The notes beneath the pieces are model-generated. The model made no database searches. It was not told the origin of the DNA and was given only the letters and a program-made list of their open reading frames with translations. Below, piece by piece: positions 40,548 through 51,863 of a stretch of DNA of 64,000 bases. Made by a program: the position numbers and the translations under genes. The first letter of the stretch is position 1; each line of letters begins with the position of its first letter. Origin of the DNA: an uncultured Pelagibacteraceae bacterium (GTDB lineage: Bacteria > Pseudomonadota > Alphaproteobacteria > Pelagibacterales > Pelagibacteraceae); the NCBI GenBank assembly GCA_902551985.1, contig CACDFI010000006.1:1-64000 (forward strand), in the 5' to 3' direction.

Positions 40548-42311
40548 ATGCCAACTTATAATGCACCAGTCGAAGATATGATGTTTCTCTTTGATAAATT
40601 GAGAAACAATAAAAAATATAATGAGATTGAAAAATACAAGGAAGTTAACTCAGAATTAGTGAAGGATATTTTGGATGAAGCAGCTAAAATAACTCAAAAC
40701 TTAATTTTGCCTCTTGCAAAGAGTGGAGATGAAACGCCTGCAGTTCTTGAAAATGGAGTTGTCAGAACACCCCCAGGATACAAAGAGGCTTACCAAAAAT
40801 TTATAGAAGATGGATGGATTTCCTTATCTTGTGATCCAAAATACGGTGGACAAGGAATGCCAAAAACAGTCAGTACATTTTTTGATGAAATGCTTTCATC
40901 AGCAAGCTTGTCATTTAAACTTTATAGCGAACTAACAATTGGGGCATATAATTGTTTACTAAGACATGCAGATGAAGAAATAAAGAATACTTATTTACCT
41001 AAAATGGTAGAGGGGAAATGGAGTGGTACAATGTGTCTTACAGAACCAGTATGTGGAACAGATTTAGGTTTGTTAAAAACTAAAGCTGTAGATCAAAAAG
41101 ATGGAACATACAAGATAAGTGGACAAAAAATTTTCATTACCTCAGGTGACCAAGATTTAACAGAAAATATTATTCATTTAGTGTTAGCTCGATCAACAGA
41201 CTCTCCGGCAGGGACTAAAGGAATTAGTTTATTTTTAGTTCCCAAATTCGTTTTAAATAAAGATGGAACTGTTGGGCCAAGAAATGGTGTTTCAACAGGC
41301 TCTATTGAAAATAAAATGGGAATTAAAGGATCTGCAACATGTGTTTTAAATTTTGATGATGCTGTTGGATACATGATTGGACCTAAAAATAAAGGTCTAA
41401 ACTCTATGTTTACAATGATGAATTTAGAAAGAATAATTGTTGGGATTCAGGGACTTGGAATTTCAGAAATTGCATACCAAAATTCTCTTACTTATGCCAA
41501 AGAAAGAAAACAGGGGAAGGCATTTAATTCTAAATCAAACAATGGTGCAGATTTTATTATTGATCATGTTGATATAAGAAGATCACTTTTAAGCATGAAA
41601 TCTATGATAGAAGGACAAAGAGCCTTGAGTTTCTGGCTATCTCAGCAAATTGAAGTAAGTTTGAATCATTCTGATGAAAAAATAAAACAAGAGGCTTCAG
41701 ATCTCGTATCATTAATGACACCGGTTGTTAAATCACTTTTCACAGACAATGCAATGGAGATAACCAGTGATGCAATGCAAATTCATGGAGGGTATGGATT
41801 TACAAAAGATCAAGGTATTGAACAATTCTATCGAGATAATAGAATTACACCTATCTATGAGGGAACGAATTCAGTTCAGGCGGCTGACTTAGTTTTTAGA
41901 AAGTTAATTAACAAAAATGGTGATGTTATCGAAAACTATTTAAACCTAGTTAAAGACGAGATTAACATCACAGACAAAAAAGCAGAGCCATTTATAAAAC
42001 AACTTAATTATCATTTAGATATTTTATCCAAATTTACTGATTGGATGAAAGAAAAAATCAAAAATTCTCCAGAGGATGCTAGTGGAGCATGTAATGATTA
42101 TTTAAAAGTTTTAGGTTTAGTGGCTACAGGACATGCATGGTTGAAAGTGCTTGAAGTTTCTTTTAAGGAATATGACAGCAATAAAGACTTTTATGAGGAC
42201 AAAATACAAACCGCAAACTTTTTCTTCAATAGAGTACTTCCTAGAATAGAAAGTAGTTATATTACTGCAACAACTGGAAGTAATTATATTATGAACTATA
42301 AATTTAATTAG
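40548..42311 (+). CDS. dmdC: Methylmercaptopropionyl-CoA dehydrogenase (DmdC-like acyl-CoA dehydrogenase)
   Basis: A 587-residue acyl-CoA dehydrogenase of the long DmdC type, with an N-terminal extension before the dehydrogenase fold and a C-terminal domain after it. It starts P-T-Y-N-A-P-V-E-D-M, carries C-L-T-E-P-V-C-G-T-D-L-G near 163-174 and ends the FAD domain with I-H-G-G-Y-G-F and the catalytic Glu in I-Y-E-G-T-N-S near 431-440. In the demethylation pathway it oxidises 3-methylmercaptopropionyl-CoA to the enoyl form. The immediate downstream ligase (1-base gap) and dmdA define the substrate more than the motifs do. Confidence 0.9.
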   Translation: MPTYNAPVEDMMFLFDKLRNNKKYNEIEKYKEVNSELVKDILDEAAKITQNLILPLAKSGDETPAVLENGVVRTPPGYKEAYQKFIEDGWISLSCDPKYGGQGMPKTVSTFFDEMLSSASLSFKLYSELTIGAYNCLLRHADEEIKNTYLPKMVEGKWSGTMCLTEPVCGTDLGLLKTKAVDQKDGTYKISGQKIFITSGDQDLTENIIHLVLARSTDSPAGTKGISLFLVPKFVLNKDGTVGPRNGVSTGSIENKMGIKGSATCVLNFDDAVGYMIGPKNKGLNSMFTMMNLERIIVGIQGLGISEIAYQNSLTYAKERKQGKAFNSKSNNGADFIIDHVDIRRSLLSMKSMIEGQRALSFWLSQQIEVSLNHSDEKIKQEASDLVSLMTPVVKSLFTDNAMEITSDAMQIHGGYGFTKDQGIEQFYRDNRITPIYEGTNSVQAADLVFRKLINKNGDVIENYLNLVKDEINITDKKAEPFIKQLNYHLDILSKFTDWMKEKIKNSPEDASGACNDYLKVLGLVATGHAWLKVLEVSFKEYDSNKDFYEDKIQTANFFFNRVLPRIESSYITATTGSNYIMNYKFN

Positions 42312-42312
42312 C

Positions 42313-43941
42313 ATGAACCATTATGAGACAAATTTGGATAAAAATGATGCTAATTATGTTCCATTAACGCCTTTATCTTTTTTAGAGAGGGCAAAAGATA
42401 TTTACCCAAATTATGAGGCAGTAGTTTACGAGAGTAGAAAATATACTTGGAGCGAAGTTTATAAAAGATGTGTGAAGTTTGCCAGTGCACTAGATAAGAT
42501 TGGAATTAAAACTGGAGACACAGTATCTGTTTTAGCGTTTAACACTCCAGAAATTTTTGAGGCACATTATTCTATTCCAATGGTTGGTGCAGTAATAAAT
42601 GCAATTAACACAAGACTTGACTCTAAGACAATAAGCTACATCTTAAATCACTGTGAGGCAAAAGTATTAATAGTAGATAGACAATTTCACGATGTAATCA
42701 AAAAAGCTTTAGAAGACGTGAAGCATGAAATTAAAATAATAGATATTGATGATAAAGATGCTAATTTAAAAGATTCTAAAGCAATAGGCTCTTTGGAATA
42801 TGAAGATTTTCTTAATACAGGTGATGAAGGCTATACTTGGAAATTACCCAAAGATGAGTGGCAGGCAATTGCTTTGGGATATACATCAGGAACAACAGGG
42901 AATCCAAAAGGAGTAGTTTATCATCATAGAGGATCATATTTAATGGCAACCGGAAGTGCTGTTGCATGGAACATGCCTAATAAATTAAACTTTTTATACA
43001 CAGTACCAATGTTTCATTGTAATGGATGGTGCTATCCTTGGACAATGTCAATGATTCATGGAAGAGTCATATGTTTAAGAAACATTGATGTTAAAAAAAT
43101 ATTTGAGTTGATAGATAAATATGAAGTGACTCATTTTGGAGGTGCTCCAATTGTTTTAAATATGCTGGCTAATGCACCAAAAGATCAACAAAAAGAATTA
43201 AAAAGAAAAGTTTACGTTTTAACCGCAGGTGCTCCTCCTCCAAGTATAATTTTTGAAAAAATGAAAAAACTTGGATTTGAAGTAATGCATGTTTATGGTT
43301 TAACAGAAACTTATGGTCATATTTTACAATGTGCATGGAATGACGAGTGGGATGGATTAGATCAAGACAATCAAAATGAAATCAAGGCCAGACAAGGTGT
43401 AAGATATCCAAACACGGAGGGTGTTGTTGTCATGGACCCAGAAACTATGAAACCAATACCTCATGACGGAAAAACTATGGGTGAAATAATGATTAGAGGT
43501 AATGTTGTAATGAAAGGCTATTTTAAAGATAAAGAGGCAACAGAAAAATCTATGGAAGGTGGATGGTTTCATTCAGGAGATTTAGCTGTAACGCATCCAA
43601 GTGGTTACATAAAAATTCAGGATAGGTCTAAAGATATTATTATATCTGGTGGAGAAAATATTTCATCTATTGAAATCGAAAATACAATATCAAAACATCC
43701 TGCTGTATCTCTAGCAGCAGTGGTTGCAAAGCCTGATGAGAAATGGGGAGAAACTCCATGTGCCTTTGTGGAGTTGATAGAAGGGAAATCTAGCACAGAG
43801 GAGGAAATTATTACTTTTTGTAGAGAAACCCTCGCTGGGTTTAAACTTCCAAAGAAAGTAGTATTTGCTCCATTGCCAAAGACATCAACGGGTAAAATTC
43901 AAAAGTTTGAATTAAGAAAACAAGCTAAAGAGCTTAGCTAA
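42313..43941 (+). CDS. dmdB: Methylmercaptopropionate-CoA ligase (DmdB-like)
   Basis: A 542-residue AMP-forming ligase. It has the P-loop Y-T-S-G-T-T-G-N-P-K near 191-200, P-M-F-H-C-N-G-W near 233-240, V-Y-G-L-T-E-T-Y-G near 328-336, G-W-F-H-S-G-D-L near 417-424, and the catalytic Lys in T-S-T-G-K-I-Q near 526-532. Medium-chain ligases of this group include DmdB, which activates methylmercaptopropionate released by DmdA. The gene order dmdC-dmdB-dmdA supports that role; general fatty acid activation remains possible. Confidence 0.9.
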   Translation: MNHYETNLDKNDANYVPLTPLSFLERAKDIYPNYEAVVYESRKYTWSEVYKRCVKFASALDKIGIKTGDTVSVLAFNTPEIFEAHYSIPMVGAVINAINTRLDSKTISYILNHCEAKVLIVDRQFHDVIKKALEDVKHEIKIIDIDDKDANLKDSKAIGSLEYEDFLNTGDEGYTWKLPKDEWQAIALGYTSGTTGNPKGVVYHHRGSYLMATGSAVAWNMPNKLNFLYTVPMFHCNGWCYPWTMSMIHGRVICLRNIDVKKIFELIDKYEVTHFGGAPIVLNMLANAPKDQQKELKRKVYVLTAGAPPPSIIFEKMKKLGFEVMHVYGLTETYGHILQCAWNDEWDGLDQDNQNEIKARQGVRYPNTEGVVVMDPETMKPIPHDGKTMGEIMIRGNVVMKGYFKDKEATEKSMEGGWFHSGDLAVTHPSGYIKIQDRSKDIIISGGENISSIEIENTISKHPAVSLAAVVAKPDEKWGETPCAFVELIEGKSSTEEEIITFCRETLAGFKLPKKVVFAPLPKTSTGKIQKFELRKQAKELS

Positions 43942-43993
43942 TATAGTTTCTTTACAAAATTGGAATAAGATGACAGTAATGCGGGAAAAATAA

Positions 43994-45103
43994 ATGAAAA
44001 ACTTTTTAATAGCAAAATCAAGAAGACTAAGGGGAACACCGTATACCTCTAGAATTGAGAAACAAGGTGTGACTGCTTACACCATTTATAATCATATGTT
44101 GTTGCCAGCAGCATTTGGTTCTGTAGAAGATGCTTATCATCACTTGAAAGAGCATGTTCAAATTTGGGATGTTGCCGCTGAAAGACAAGTTGAAATTTCT
44201 GGTAAGGATTCTGCTAAATTAGTTCAACTAATGACTTGTAGAGATTTATCAAAATCTAAAGATGGAAGATGTTATTACTGCCCAATCATTGATGATAATG
44301 CAGGTTTAATTAATGATCCTGTGGTCCTACGATTAAATGAAAATAGATGGTGGATTTCTTTAGCTGACTCAGATGTAATTCTATTTGCTAAAGGATTAGC
44401 GATTGGAAACAAATTTGATGTAAAAATTTCTGAACCTGATGTTGATATAATGGCAGTGCAAGGACCAAAATCATTTCAATTAATGGAAAAAGTTTTTGGA
44501 GAAAAAATTGTAAATTTAAAATTTTTTGGCTTTGATTATTTTGAATTTGGTGGAGATAAACATCTTATTGCAAAATCTGGATGGTCTAAACAAGGTGGCT
44601 ATGAAATTTATATGGAACACAACGAGTCAGGTTTAAAATTATACGATCATCTTTTTGAAATTGGTAAAGAGTTTAATATTAAGCCAGGTGGACCAAATTT
44701 AATTGAACGTATTGAGAGTGGTTTACTTTCACATGGAAATGATATGGATAATGGAGACAATCCATATGAATGTGGATTTGATAAATATATCAATATTGAC
44801 AGTGATGTAGATTTTTTAGGTAAAGAAAAATTAAAGAAAATAAAATTAGAAGGAGTTAAAAAAAAATTGATGGGAGTGAAAATTGATACCAAGGAAATAA
44901 GTGTTACAGGTTCAATGGATTTAATTGACGAAAATAATAAAGTAATTGGAGAATTAAGATCTGGATGCTATAATCCAACATTTGGCCAAGTTATTGGAAT
45001 TGCAATGATAAATAAACCTCACTTTGAGGAGTCGAAATCCTTCAAAATCAATATAAATGGTACTCATTTTGATGGAAAAGTTTGTGATTTACCTTTCATT
45101 TAG
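43994..45103 (+). CDS. dmdA: DMSP demethylase DmdA
   Basis: A 369-residue protein of the aminomethyltransferase (GcvT) fold. The N-terminus [12 protein letters not shown] near 9-20 and [10 protein letters not shown] near 30-39 match the SAR11 DmdA pattern as I remember it, not canonical Gcv[12 protein letters not shown] follows near 76-86 and Y-C-P-I-I-D-D near 95-101. E-R-I-E-S-G-L-L-S lies near 237-245 and the C-terminal barrel has [10 protein letters not shown] near 317. It transfers a methyl from dimethylsulfoniopropionate to tetrahydrofolate, leaving methylmercaptopropionate. It is preceded by the ligase and dehydrogenase for the next two steps. Confidence 0.93.
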   Translation: MKNFLIAKSRRLRGTPYTSRIEKQGVTAYTIYNHMLLPAAFGSVEDAYHHLKEHVQIWDVAAERQVEISGKDSAKLVQLMTCRDLSKSKDGRCYYCPIIDDNAGLINDPVVLRLNENRWWISLADSDVILFAKGLAIGNKFDVKISEPDVDIMAVQGPKSFQLMEKVFGEKIVNLKFFGFDYFEFGGDKHLIAKSGWSKQGGYEIYMEHNESGLKLYDHLFEIGKEFNIKPGGPNLIERIESGLLSHGNDMDNGDNPYECGFDKYINIDSDVDFLGKEKLKKIKLEGVKKKLMGVKIDTKEISVTGSMDLIDENNKVIGELRSGCYNPTFGQVIGIAMINKPHFEESKSFKININGTHFDGKVCDLPFI

Positions 45104-45121
45104 TATAAAACCCTAAATATC

Positions 45122-46132
45122 ATGAATATAGCAATAGTTGGTGCAACTGGAAACGTAGGTCGAAAATTAATTGAAGTTTTGGAAAAAAAAAATTTTCCTG
45201 TAACCGAAGCTTATTTAGTTGCCTCCCCAAATAGTGCTGGGAAAAAAATACATTTTTTAGGCAAAGAACACACAGTAATAAACTTAGAGGAGTTTGATTT
45301 TTCAAAAGTAAATATAGCATTTTTTGCCGCTGGATCAGCAATAGCTGAAAAATGGGCGCCAATAGCTGCTGAAAAAACAATCGTTATAGATAATTCTAAA
45401 TTTTTTAGAAAAGATCCTGAAATACCTTTAATTGTACCTGAAGTAAATTCAAAAGAATTAGCTAAATTTAAAAATAAAAATATTATAGCTAATGCTAATT
45501 GTTCTGTAATTCCAATAGTTGTAGCTCTTAAACCTTTACACGATTTATATAATGTCAAAAGAATAGTTGCATCTACTTACCAGTCAGTATCAGGCGCAGG
45601 AAAAGCTGGCATGGATGAACTGATATCTCAAACAAAGGAAGTATTGGAAAACAAAAATGTTCATTCTAAAAATTTTACTAAGCAGATAGCTTTCAATGCA
45701 ATACCACATATCGATAGCTTTCTAGAAAACGGAAGTACAAAAGAGGAGCAAAAAAATCATGATGAAGTGAAAAAAATTTTAGACAATAAAATTAGTATTA
45801 CCTCTACTTGTGTAAGAATTCCTGTTCTCGTATCTCACTCAATAAGTGTGAATGTAGAATTTAACAAGAAACATAACTTAGAGGAGGTAAAAACTGTTTT
45901 ATCATCATCTCCAGGATGTAAAGTAGTTGATGAACATAAAGATGGTGGATACATTACTCCAGTTGAAGCTGAAGATAAATTTGAAACATTCGTATCAAGA
46001 ATTCGTGATGACTCTTCACAACCTAATTCAATTAATATGTGGATAGTATCAGATAATTTATTAAAAGGTGCTGCACTTAATGCTGTTGAAATTGCTGAAG
46101 CTTTAATAGAAAAAGATTTTTATGGAAGATAA
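45122..46132 (+). CDS. asd: Aspartate-semialdehyde dehydrogenase
   Basis: A 336-residue enzyme reducing aspartyl phosphate to aspartate semialdehyde (lysine, threonine, methionine and diaminopimelate). NADP motif G-A-T-G-N-V-G-R-K near 7-15, phosphate-binding region N-S-K-F-F-R near 90-95, catalytic Cys in N-A-N-C-S-V near 123-128, Q-S-V-S-G-A-G near 152-158, and the acid/base His in R-I-P-V-L-V-S-H near 229-236. Its last 11 bases overlap sdhC. Confidence 0.96.
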   Translation: MNIAIVGATGNVGRKLIEVLEKKNFPVTEAYLVASPNSAGKKIHFLGKEHTVINLEEFDFSKVNIAFFAAGSAIAEKWAPIAAEKTIVIDNSKFFRKDPEIPLIVPEVNSKELAKFKNKNIIANANCSVIPIVVALKPLHDLYNVKRIVASTYQSVSGAGKAGMDELISQTKEVLENKNVHSKNFTKQIAFNAIPHIDSFLENGSTKEEQKNHDEVKKILDNKISITSTCVRIPVLVSHSISVNVEFNKKHNLEEVKTVLSSSPGCKVVDEHKDGGYITPVEAEDKFETFVSRIRDDSSQPNSINMWIVSDNLLKGAALNAVEIAEALIEKDFYGR

Positions 46133-46505
46133 AAATCCAATATCACCACATATACAGATTTATAACTGGCACATCTCCTCATTGGTTTCAATATCACATC
46201 GGATAACTGGTATAATAAATTTTTTTGCTATTACTTTAATAGGTTTATGGATAGCTTCATTATTGTTGGGTGAGGGTTATTATGAACACACAAGTTCTTT
46301 TTTGTCTTCTTTTTTCGGTAAATTTATTTGTATAGGAATAATCTGGTCTTTCACATTTCAAGTTCTAAGTGAGATAAGACATTTGGTGATGGACTTAGGA
46401 TATGGTTTTGAACCCAAAACCACAAAAATATCTGGATTGATTGTTTTGATTGGCTCTTTTCCTTTATCAGTTTTAATTTACGCTATCGGAAGGTTAATAA
46501 TTTAA
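46122..46505 (+). CDS. sdhC: Succinate dehydrogenase cytochrome b556 subunit, heme ligand replaced
   Basis: A 127-residue membrane anchor of complex II with three hydrophobic spans. The quinone-site signature S-I-S-H-R-I-T-G is present near 23-30. The second span ends I-R-H-L-V-M-D-L-G-Y-G near 86-96, as in the family. The axial heme-b His usually seven residues before that His (E. coli H84) is Gln here (F-Q-V-L-S-E-I-R-H). The downstream sdhD has no His at all, so the complex may lack heme b. It overlaps asd and abuts sdhD. Confidence 0.92.
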   Translation: MEDKNPISPHIQIYNWHISSLVSISHRITGIINFFAITLIGLWIASLLLGEGYYEHTSSFLSSFFGKFICIGIIWSFTFQVLSEIRHLVMDLGYGFEPKTTKISGLIVLIGSFPLSVLIYAIGRLII

Positions 46506-46828
46506 TGGGATCTGTAACTAAGAAATGGTTGTTTTTAAAAGTAAGTTCAGCAATTTTAATACCTTTAATGATATGGTTTGCAATGAGTTTGGCTTCTATT
46601 TATGACAAAAGCTATAATGAGGTACTAACATTTATATCTTCACAGCCATCCAAATTATTATTTAGCATGTTTTTGATTTTTGCATATTTTTTCTCTGCAC
46701 TAAGCATAAGCGAGGTTTTTGAAGATTATATAGAAGACAAAAATATCAAAAATGCCGCAAATAAAACCTTAAATATCTTTGCTATAGTATTTCCATTATT
46801 AATAATTATCTTAGTATTTAATTTATAG
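46505..46828 (+). CDS. sdhD: Succinate dehydrogenase membrane anchor subunit, histidine-free
   Basis: A 107-residue three-span protein placed between sdhC and sdhA. The quinone-site acidic/aromatic pair is kept in V-F-E-D-Y-I near 70-75 (E. coli D-Y at 82-83). The heme-b ligand position (E. coli H71, eleven residues before the Asp) is Phe, and the whole protein contains no His. The low similarity means the call depends on position, length and the E-D-Y motif. Confidence 0.88.
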   Translation: MGSVTKKWLFLKVSSAILIPLMIWFAMSLASIYDKSYNEVLTFISSQPSKLLFSMFLIFAYFFSALSISEVFEDYIEDKNIKNAANKTLNIFAIVFPLLIIILVFNL

Positions 46829-46830
46829 TT

Positions 46831-48606
46831 ATGAGTTCGTACAAAATAATTGATCATGAATATGATGTAGTTGTCTTGGGTGCTGGTGGCTCAGGTTTAA
46901 GAGCTGCTGTTGGCCTAAGTGAAGCTGGTCTAAAAACAGCCTGTGTGTCAAAAGTATTTCCCACAAGAAGTCATACTTCTGCTGCACAAGGAGGTATTTC
47001 TGCAGCGTTAGGAAATATGGGTGAGGATGACTGGAGATGGCACATGTATGATACAGTTAAAGGTGCAGATTGGTTGGGCGACCAAGACTCAATTGAGTAT
47101 TTGTGTAAAGAAGCTCCAGCAGCAGTGTTAGAACTAGAAAAGTATGGAGTTCCATTTAGTAGAACAGAGGATGGAAAAATCTATCAAAGACCTTTTGGAG
47201 GTATGACAAAAAATTATGGGAACGAGACAGTTCAGAGAACATGTGCGGCTGCTGATAGAACAGGTCATGCAATACTTCACACTTTGTATGGTCAAGCCCT
47301 GAAGCACAATACAGAATTTTTTATTGAGTACTTTGCTTTAGATTTAATAATGAAAGATGGAGCATGCAAAGGTTTAATTGCTTGGAACCTTAACGATGGA
47401 ACTATACATAGATTCAGATCTCACATTACAATTATTGCAACAGGAGGGTATGGAAAAGTATATTACTCAGCTACTTCTGCTCATACTTGTACTGGAGATG
47501 GTAATGCAATGGTTTTAAGAGCTGGTTTACCTTTACAAGACATGGAATTTGTACAATTTCACCCCACTGGTATATACGGCCATGGAACTTTAATTTCAGA
47601 AGGTGTTAGAGGTGAAGGAGGTTATTTAGTAAATTCAAAAGGTGAAAGATTTATGGAGCGTTACGCACCAAAAGCAAAAGATTTAGCATCAAGAGACGTA
47701 GTAAGTAGATCAATTGCAGTAGAAATAAATGAAGGTAGAGGTATAGGAAAAGAACAAGATCATGTTCATCTTCATATAGATCACTTAGACCCTAAAGTTA
47801 TAGAAGAAAGATTACCAGGTATTTCTGAAGCTTCTAAATTATTTGCTAACGTTGATGTAACTAAGGAGCCAATACCAGTTGTTCCAACTGTGCATTACAA
47901 TATGGGGGGAATACCAACAAATTATAAGGCTGAAGTTCTTACTGTTAATGGATCGGAGAAAACTGTTCCAGGTTTAATGGCAATTGGAGAAGCTGCATGT
48001 GTATCTGTTCATGGTGCTAATAGATTGGGCTCAAACTCATTAATTGATCTTGTAGTTTTTGGAAGAGCAGCTGCAAAAAGAGCAGCAGAACTTGTAAAAC
48101 CAGGAATGAAACATGACGAAATCGATGAAAGTGAGACTAATAGATGTTTAGATAGATTTGATAAACTTAGAAATTCTCAAGGTTCTAACCCTACATCTGA
48201 ACTTAGACTATCAATGCAAAAAACGATGCAGTCTAAATGTGCTGTATTTAGAAGTGAAAAGACGTTAAAGGAAGGTGTTGATGAAATAAGAAAACCTTTT
48301 GAAGGCATGGAGTCTTTATCTGTTAAAGATAAATCATTAATATTTAATACAGATTTAGTCGAAACTTTAGAATTCGATAACTTAATTAGACAAGCAATAA
48401 CTACTATGGACTCAGCTTATCACAGAAAAGAAAGTAGAGGTGCACATGCAAGAGAAGACTTTCCTAAAAGAGATGATGAAAATTACATGCAACATACTCT
48501 CTCATGGTGCAATGGCTCTAAAACAAAAATAAATTATAGACCTGTTCATAGATCAACACTAACAAATGATGTACAATATTTTCCTCCTCAGGAAAGAGTA
48601 TATTAA
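46831..48606 (+). CDS. sdhA: Succinate dehydrogenase flavoprotein subunit
   Basis: A 591-residue FAD subunit oxidising succinate to fumarate. N-terminal [11 protein letters not shown] near 14-24, covalent FAD His in S-H-T-S-A-A-Q-G-G near 49-57, active-site H-P-T-G-I near 245-249, R-G-E-G-G near 261, and Arg in A-N-R-L-G-S-N-S near 393-400. The C-terminal [10 protein letters not shown] is typical. It is 3 bases after sdhD and overlaps sdhB by 1 base. Confidence 0.97.
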   Translation: MSSYKIIDHEYDVVVLGAGGSGLRAAVGLSEAGLKTACVSKVFPTRSHTSAAQGGISAALGNMGEDDWRWHMYDTVKGADWLGDQDSIEYLCKEAPAAVLELEKYGVPFSRTEDGKIYQRPFGGMTKNYGNETVQRTCAAADRTGHAILHTLYGQALKHNTEFFIEYFALDLIMKDGACKGLIAWNLNDGTIHRFRSHITIIATGGYGKVYYSATSAHTCTGDGNAMVLRAGLPLQDMEFVQFHPTGIYGHGTLISEGVRGEGGYLVNSKGERFMERYAPKAKDLASRDVVSRSIAVEINEGRGIGKEQDHVHLHIDHLDPKVIEERLPGISEASKLFANVDVTKEPIPVVPTVHYNMGGIPTNYKAEVLTVNGSEKTVPGLMAIGEAACVSVHGANRLGSNSLIDLVVFGRAAAKRAAELVKPGMKHDEIDESETNRCLDRFDKLRNSQGSNPTSELRLSMQKTMQSKCAVFRSEKTLKEGVDEIRKPFEGMESLSVKDKSLIFNTDLVETLEFDNLIRQAITTMDSAYHRKESRGAHAREDFPKRDDENYMQHTLSWCNGSKTKINYRPVHRSTLTNDVQYFPPQERVY

Positions 48607-49376
48607 TGGTACAATTTAATTTACCGTCAAATTCAAAAATAAAAAAAGGTCAATATTATAAAGACAAAACAGGATCAAAGAATATAAGAAAAGTAAATGT
48701 TTATAGATGGGATCCATCTAAAAATGAAAATCCAAGAATTGATACTTATGAAGTTGATATGGATAATTGCTCTTCTAAAGTTTTAGATATTTTAAATAAA
48801 ATCAAAAATGAAATTGATCCGTCTATTGCATATAGAAGATCATGTGCTCATGGAGTATGTGGGTCATGTGCAATGAATATGAATGGAAAGAATGGTTTAG
48901 CGTGTACCAAATCTCATTCTGAATTAGACGGGGATATCGATATTTATCCATTACCACATTTAAAAGTCTTAAAAGATTTAATTGGGGACTTAAGCACTCT
49001 TTATAAACAATACGAGTCTGTTGAACCTTGGCTAAAAACAACAAAAATAAATGACAAAGAAAACATTCAGACAAAAGAGGATAGAGCAAAATTAGATGGT
49101 TTATATGAGTGTATAATGTGTGCATGCTGTTCAACATCCTGTCCAAGTTATTGGTGGAATGGTGAAAAATATTTAGGTCCTGCAGTTTTGCTTCAAGCTT
49201 ACAGGTGGATAATTGATAGTAGAGACGAGGATAGAAAAGAAAGACTTAAAAAAGTTGCTGACGAACTTAAACTTTATAGATGTCATACTATCTTGAATTG
49301 TACAAATGCTTGCCCTAAGGGCTTAAATCCTGCAAAAGCTATTGCAGAGATAAAGAAAATGCTTGCAACAGCTTGA
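48606..49376 (+). CDS. sdhB: Succinate dehydrogenase iron-sulfur subunit
   Basis: A 256-residue subunit carrying electrons from SdhA to quinone. The [2Fe-2S] Cys are in [12 protein letters not shown] and L-A-C-T (residues about 79-101). The [4Fe-4S] site is [12 protein letters not shown] near 172-183, and the [3Fe-4S] site [13 protein letters not shown] near 228-240. All three clusters are intact, in contrast to the missing heme ligands of SdhC/D. Confidence 0.97.
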   Translation: MVQFNLPSNSKIKKGQYYKDKTGSKNIRKVNVYRWDPSKNENPRIDTYEVDMDNCSSKVLDILNKIKNEIDPSIAYRRSCAHGVCGSCAMNMNGKNGLACTKSHSELDGDIDIYPLPHLKVLKDLIGDLSTLYKQYESVEPWLKTTKINDKENIQTKEDRAKLDGLYECIMCACCSTSCPSYWWNGEKYLGPAVLLQAYRWIIDSRDEDRKERLKKVADELKLYRCHTILNCTNACPKGLNPAKAIAEIKKMLATA

Positions 49377-49400
49377 TTACTTAATTAAATAATTTCAATC

Positions 49401-50894
49401 ATGAATTTAATCAAACATTTTGTTGGTGGAAAAGTAATATCAGGCAATTCAGAAAGAAAAGGTAAAGTCTTTAATCCTGCTACTGGAGAACAAGAATCTG
49501 AGGTCATTTTAGCCTCAAAATCAGATTTAGATGGTGCAGTTGAAATTGCACAAAAAGCTTTTGAGACTTGGTCATTAAATCCTCCACTTCAAAGAGCTAG
49601 AATAATGTTTAAATTTAAAGAGCTTATAGAAAAAAATTTTGATGAACTGGCAAAACTAATAGTTTCAGAGCATGGAAAAGTTTACGAGGATGCTAAGGGA
49701 TCATTAATAAGAGGATTAGAAGTTGTAGAGTTTGCATGTGGTATTCCACATTTACTTAAAGGAGAGTTTTCTGAAAATGTTGGAACAAACGTTGATAGTT
49801 ACTCAATGCGGCAGCCTTTAGGAGTTGCAGCTGGTATAACCCCATTTAATTTCCCAGCTATGGTGCCGATGTGGATGTTTCCATTAGCTATTGCATGTGG
49901 AAATAGTTTTATATTAAAACCATCAGAAAAAGATCCTTCATGTCCGATGAAATTAGCTGAACTTCTCCATGAAGCTGGTCTTCCCGAGGGTGTTTTTAAT
50001 GTTGTTAACGGTGATAAAGAGGTAGTTGACGCTATATTAACTAACCAAAATATCAAAGCAGTTAGTTTTGTTGGATCAACTCCTATTGCTAAGTACATAT
50101 ATGAAAATGCAGCTAAAAATGAAAAGAGAGTTCAAGCATTAGGTGGAGCGAAAAATCATTTGGTTGTTATGCCAGATTGTGATTTAGATGGTGCCGTAAA
50201 TGGTTTAATGGGCGCTGCATATGGTTCAGCTGGAGAAAGATGTATGGCTCAGTCAGTAGCAGTAGCGGTAGGAGATATAGGTGATGAGCTAGTCTCAAGA
50301 CTATCAAAAAAAGCTGAAGCATTAAAAATTGGACCCGGTATGGATAAATCATCTGAGATGGGCCCTTTAGTAACTAAAGAACATTTAGAAAAAGTAAAAG
50401 GCTATGTAGATCTAGGAGTTAAAGAGGGAGCAAAACTTGTCCTAGATGGAAGAAATTTGAAATTACAGGGATATGAGAATGGTTTTTATATTGGTGGGTG
50501 TCTTTTTGATCATGTGACTACTGATATGAGAATTTATAAAGAGGAAATATTTGGACCAGTTTTATCTGTAGTTAGAGTGAAAACATTTGAAGAGGCTACA
50601 AAAATGATTAATGAGCACGAATACGGAAATGGAGTTAGCATTTATACTAGAGATGGAGATGCAGGTAGAACATTTGCAAGTAAAATTCAAGTTGGAATGG
50701 TAGGGATAAATGTTCCAATACCAGTTCCAATGGCTTTCCATAGTTTTGGAGGATGGAAAAGGTCATTATTTGGAGATAGTGGAACGCATGGTATGGAAGG
50801 TGTAAAATTTTATACTAAATTAAAAACTATTACTTCTAGATGGCCATCAGGAATTAGATCTAATCCTGAATTTATTATGCCAACAATGAAATAA
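49401..50894 (+). CDS. mmsA: Methylmalonate-semialdehyde dehydrogenase (CoA-acylating)
   Basis: A 497-residue aldehyde dehydrogenase. Motifs include F-N-F-P-A-M-V-P-M-W-M-F-P near 149-161 (typical MmsA), L-K-P-S-E-K near 173, G-S-T-P-I near 226, L-G-G-A-K-N-H near 247 and the nucleophile Cys in G-E-R-C-M-A near 278. It acts in valine, myo-inositol and beta-alanine breakdown, yielding propionyl- or acetyl-CoA. Position between sdhB and mdh places it in the TCA block, feeding its product to the cycle. Confidence 0.94.
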   Translation: MNLIKHFVGGKVISGNSERKGKVFNPATGEQESEVILASKSDLDGAVEIAQKAFETWSLNPPLQRARIMFKFKELIEKNFDELAKLIVSEHGKVYEDAKGSLIRGLEVVEFACGIPHLLKGEFSENVGTNVDSYSMRQPLGVAAGITPFNFPAMVPMWMFPLAIACGNSFILKPSEKDPSCPMKLAELLHEAGLPEGVFNVVNGDKEVVDAILTNQNIKAVSFVGSTPIAKYIYENAAKNEKRVQALGGAKNHLVVMPDCDLDGAVNGLMGAAYGSAGERCMAQSVAVAVGDIGDELVSRLSKKAEALKIGPGMDKSSEMGPLVTKEHLEKVKGYVDLGVKEGAKLVLDGRNLKLQGYENGFYIGGCLFDHVTTDMRIYKEEIFGPVLSVVRVKTFEEATKMINEHEYGNGVSIYTRDGDAGRTFASKIQVGMVGINVPIPVPMAFHSFGGWKRSLFGDSGTHGMEGVKFYTKLKTITSRWPSGIRSNPEFIMPTMK

Positions 50895-51863
<969 letters not shown>

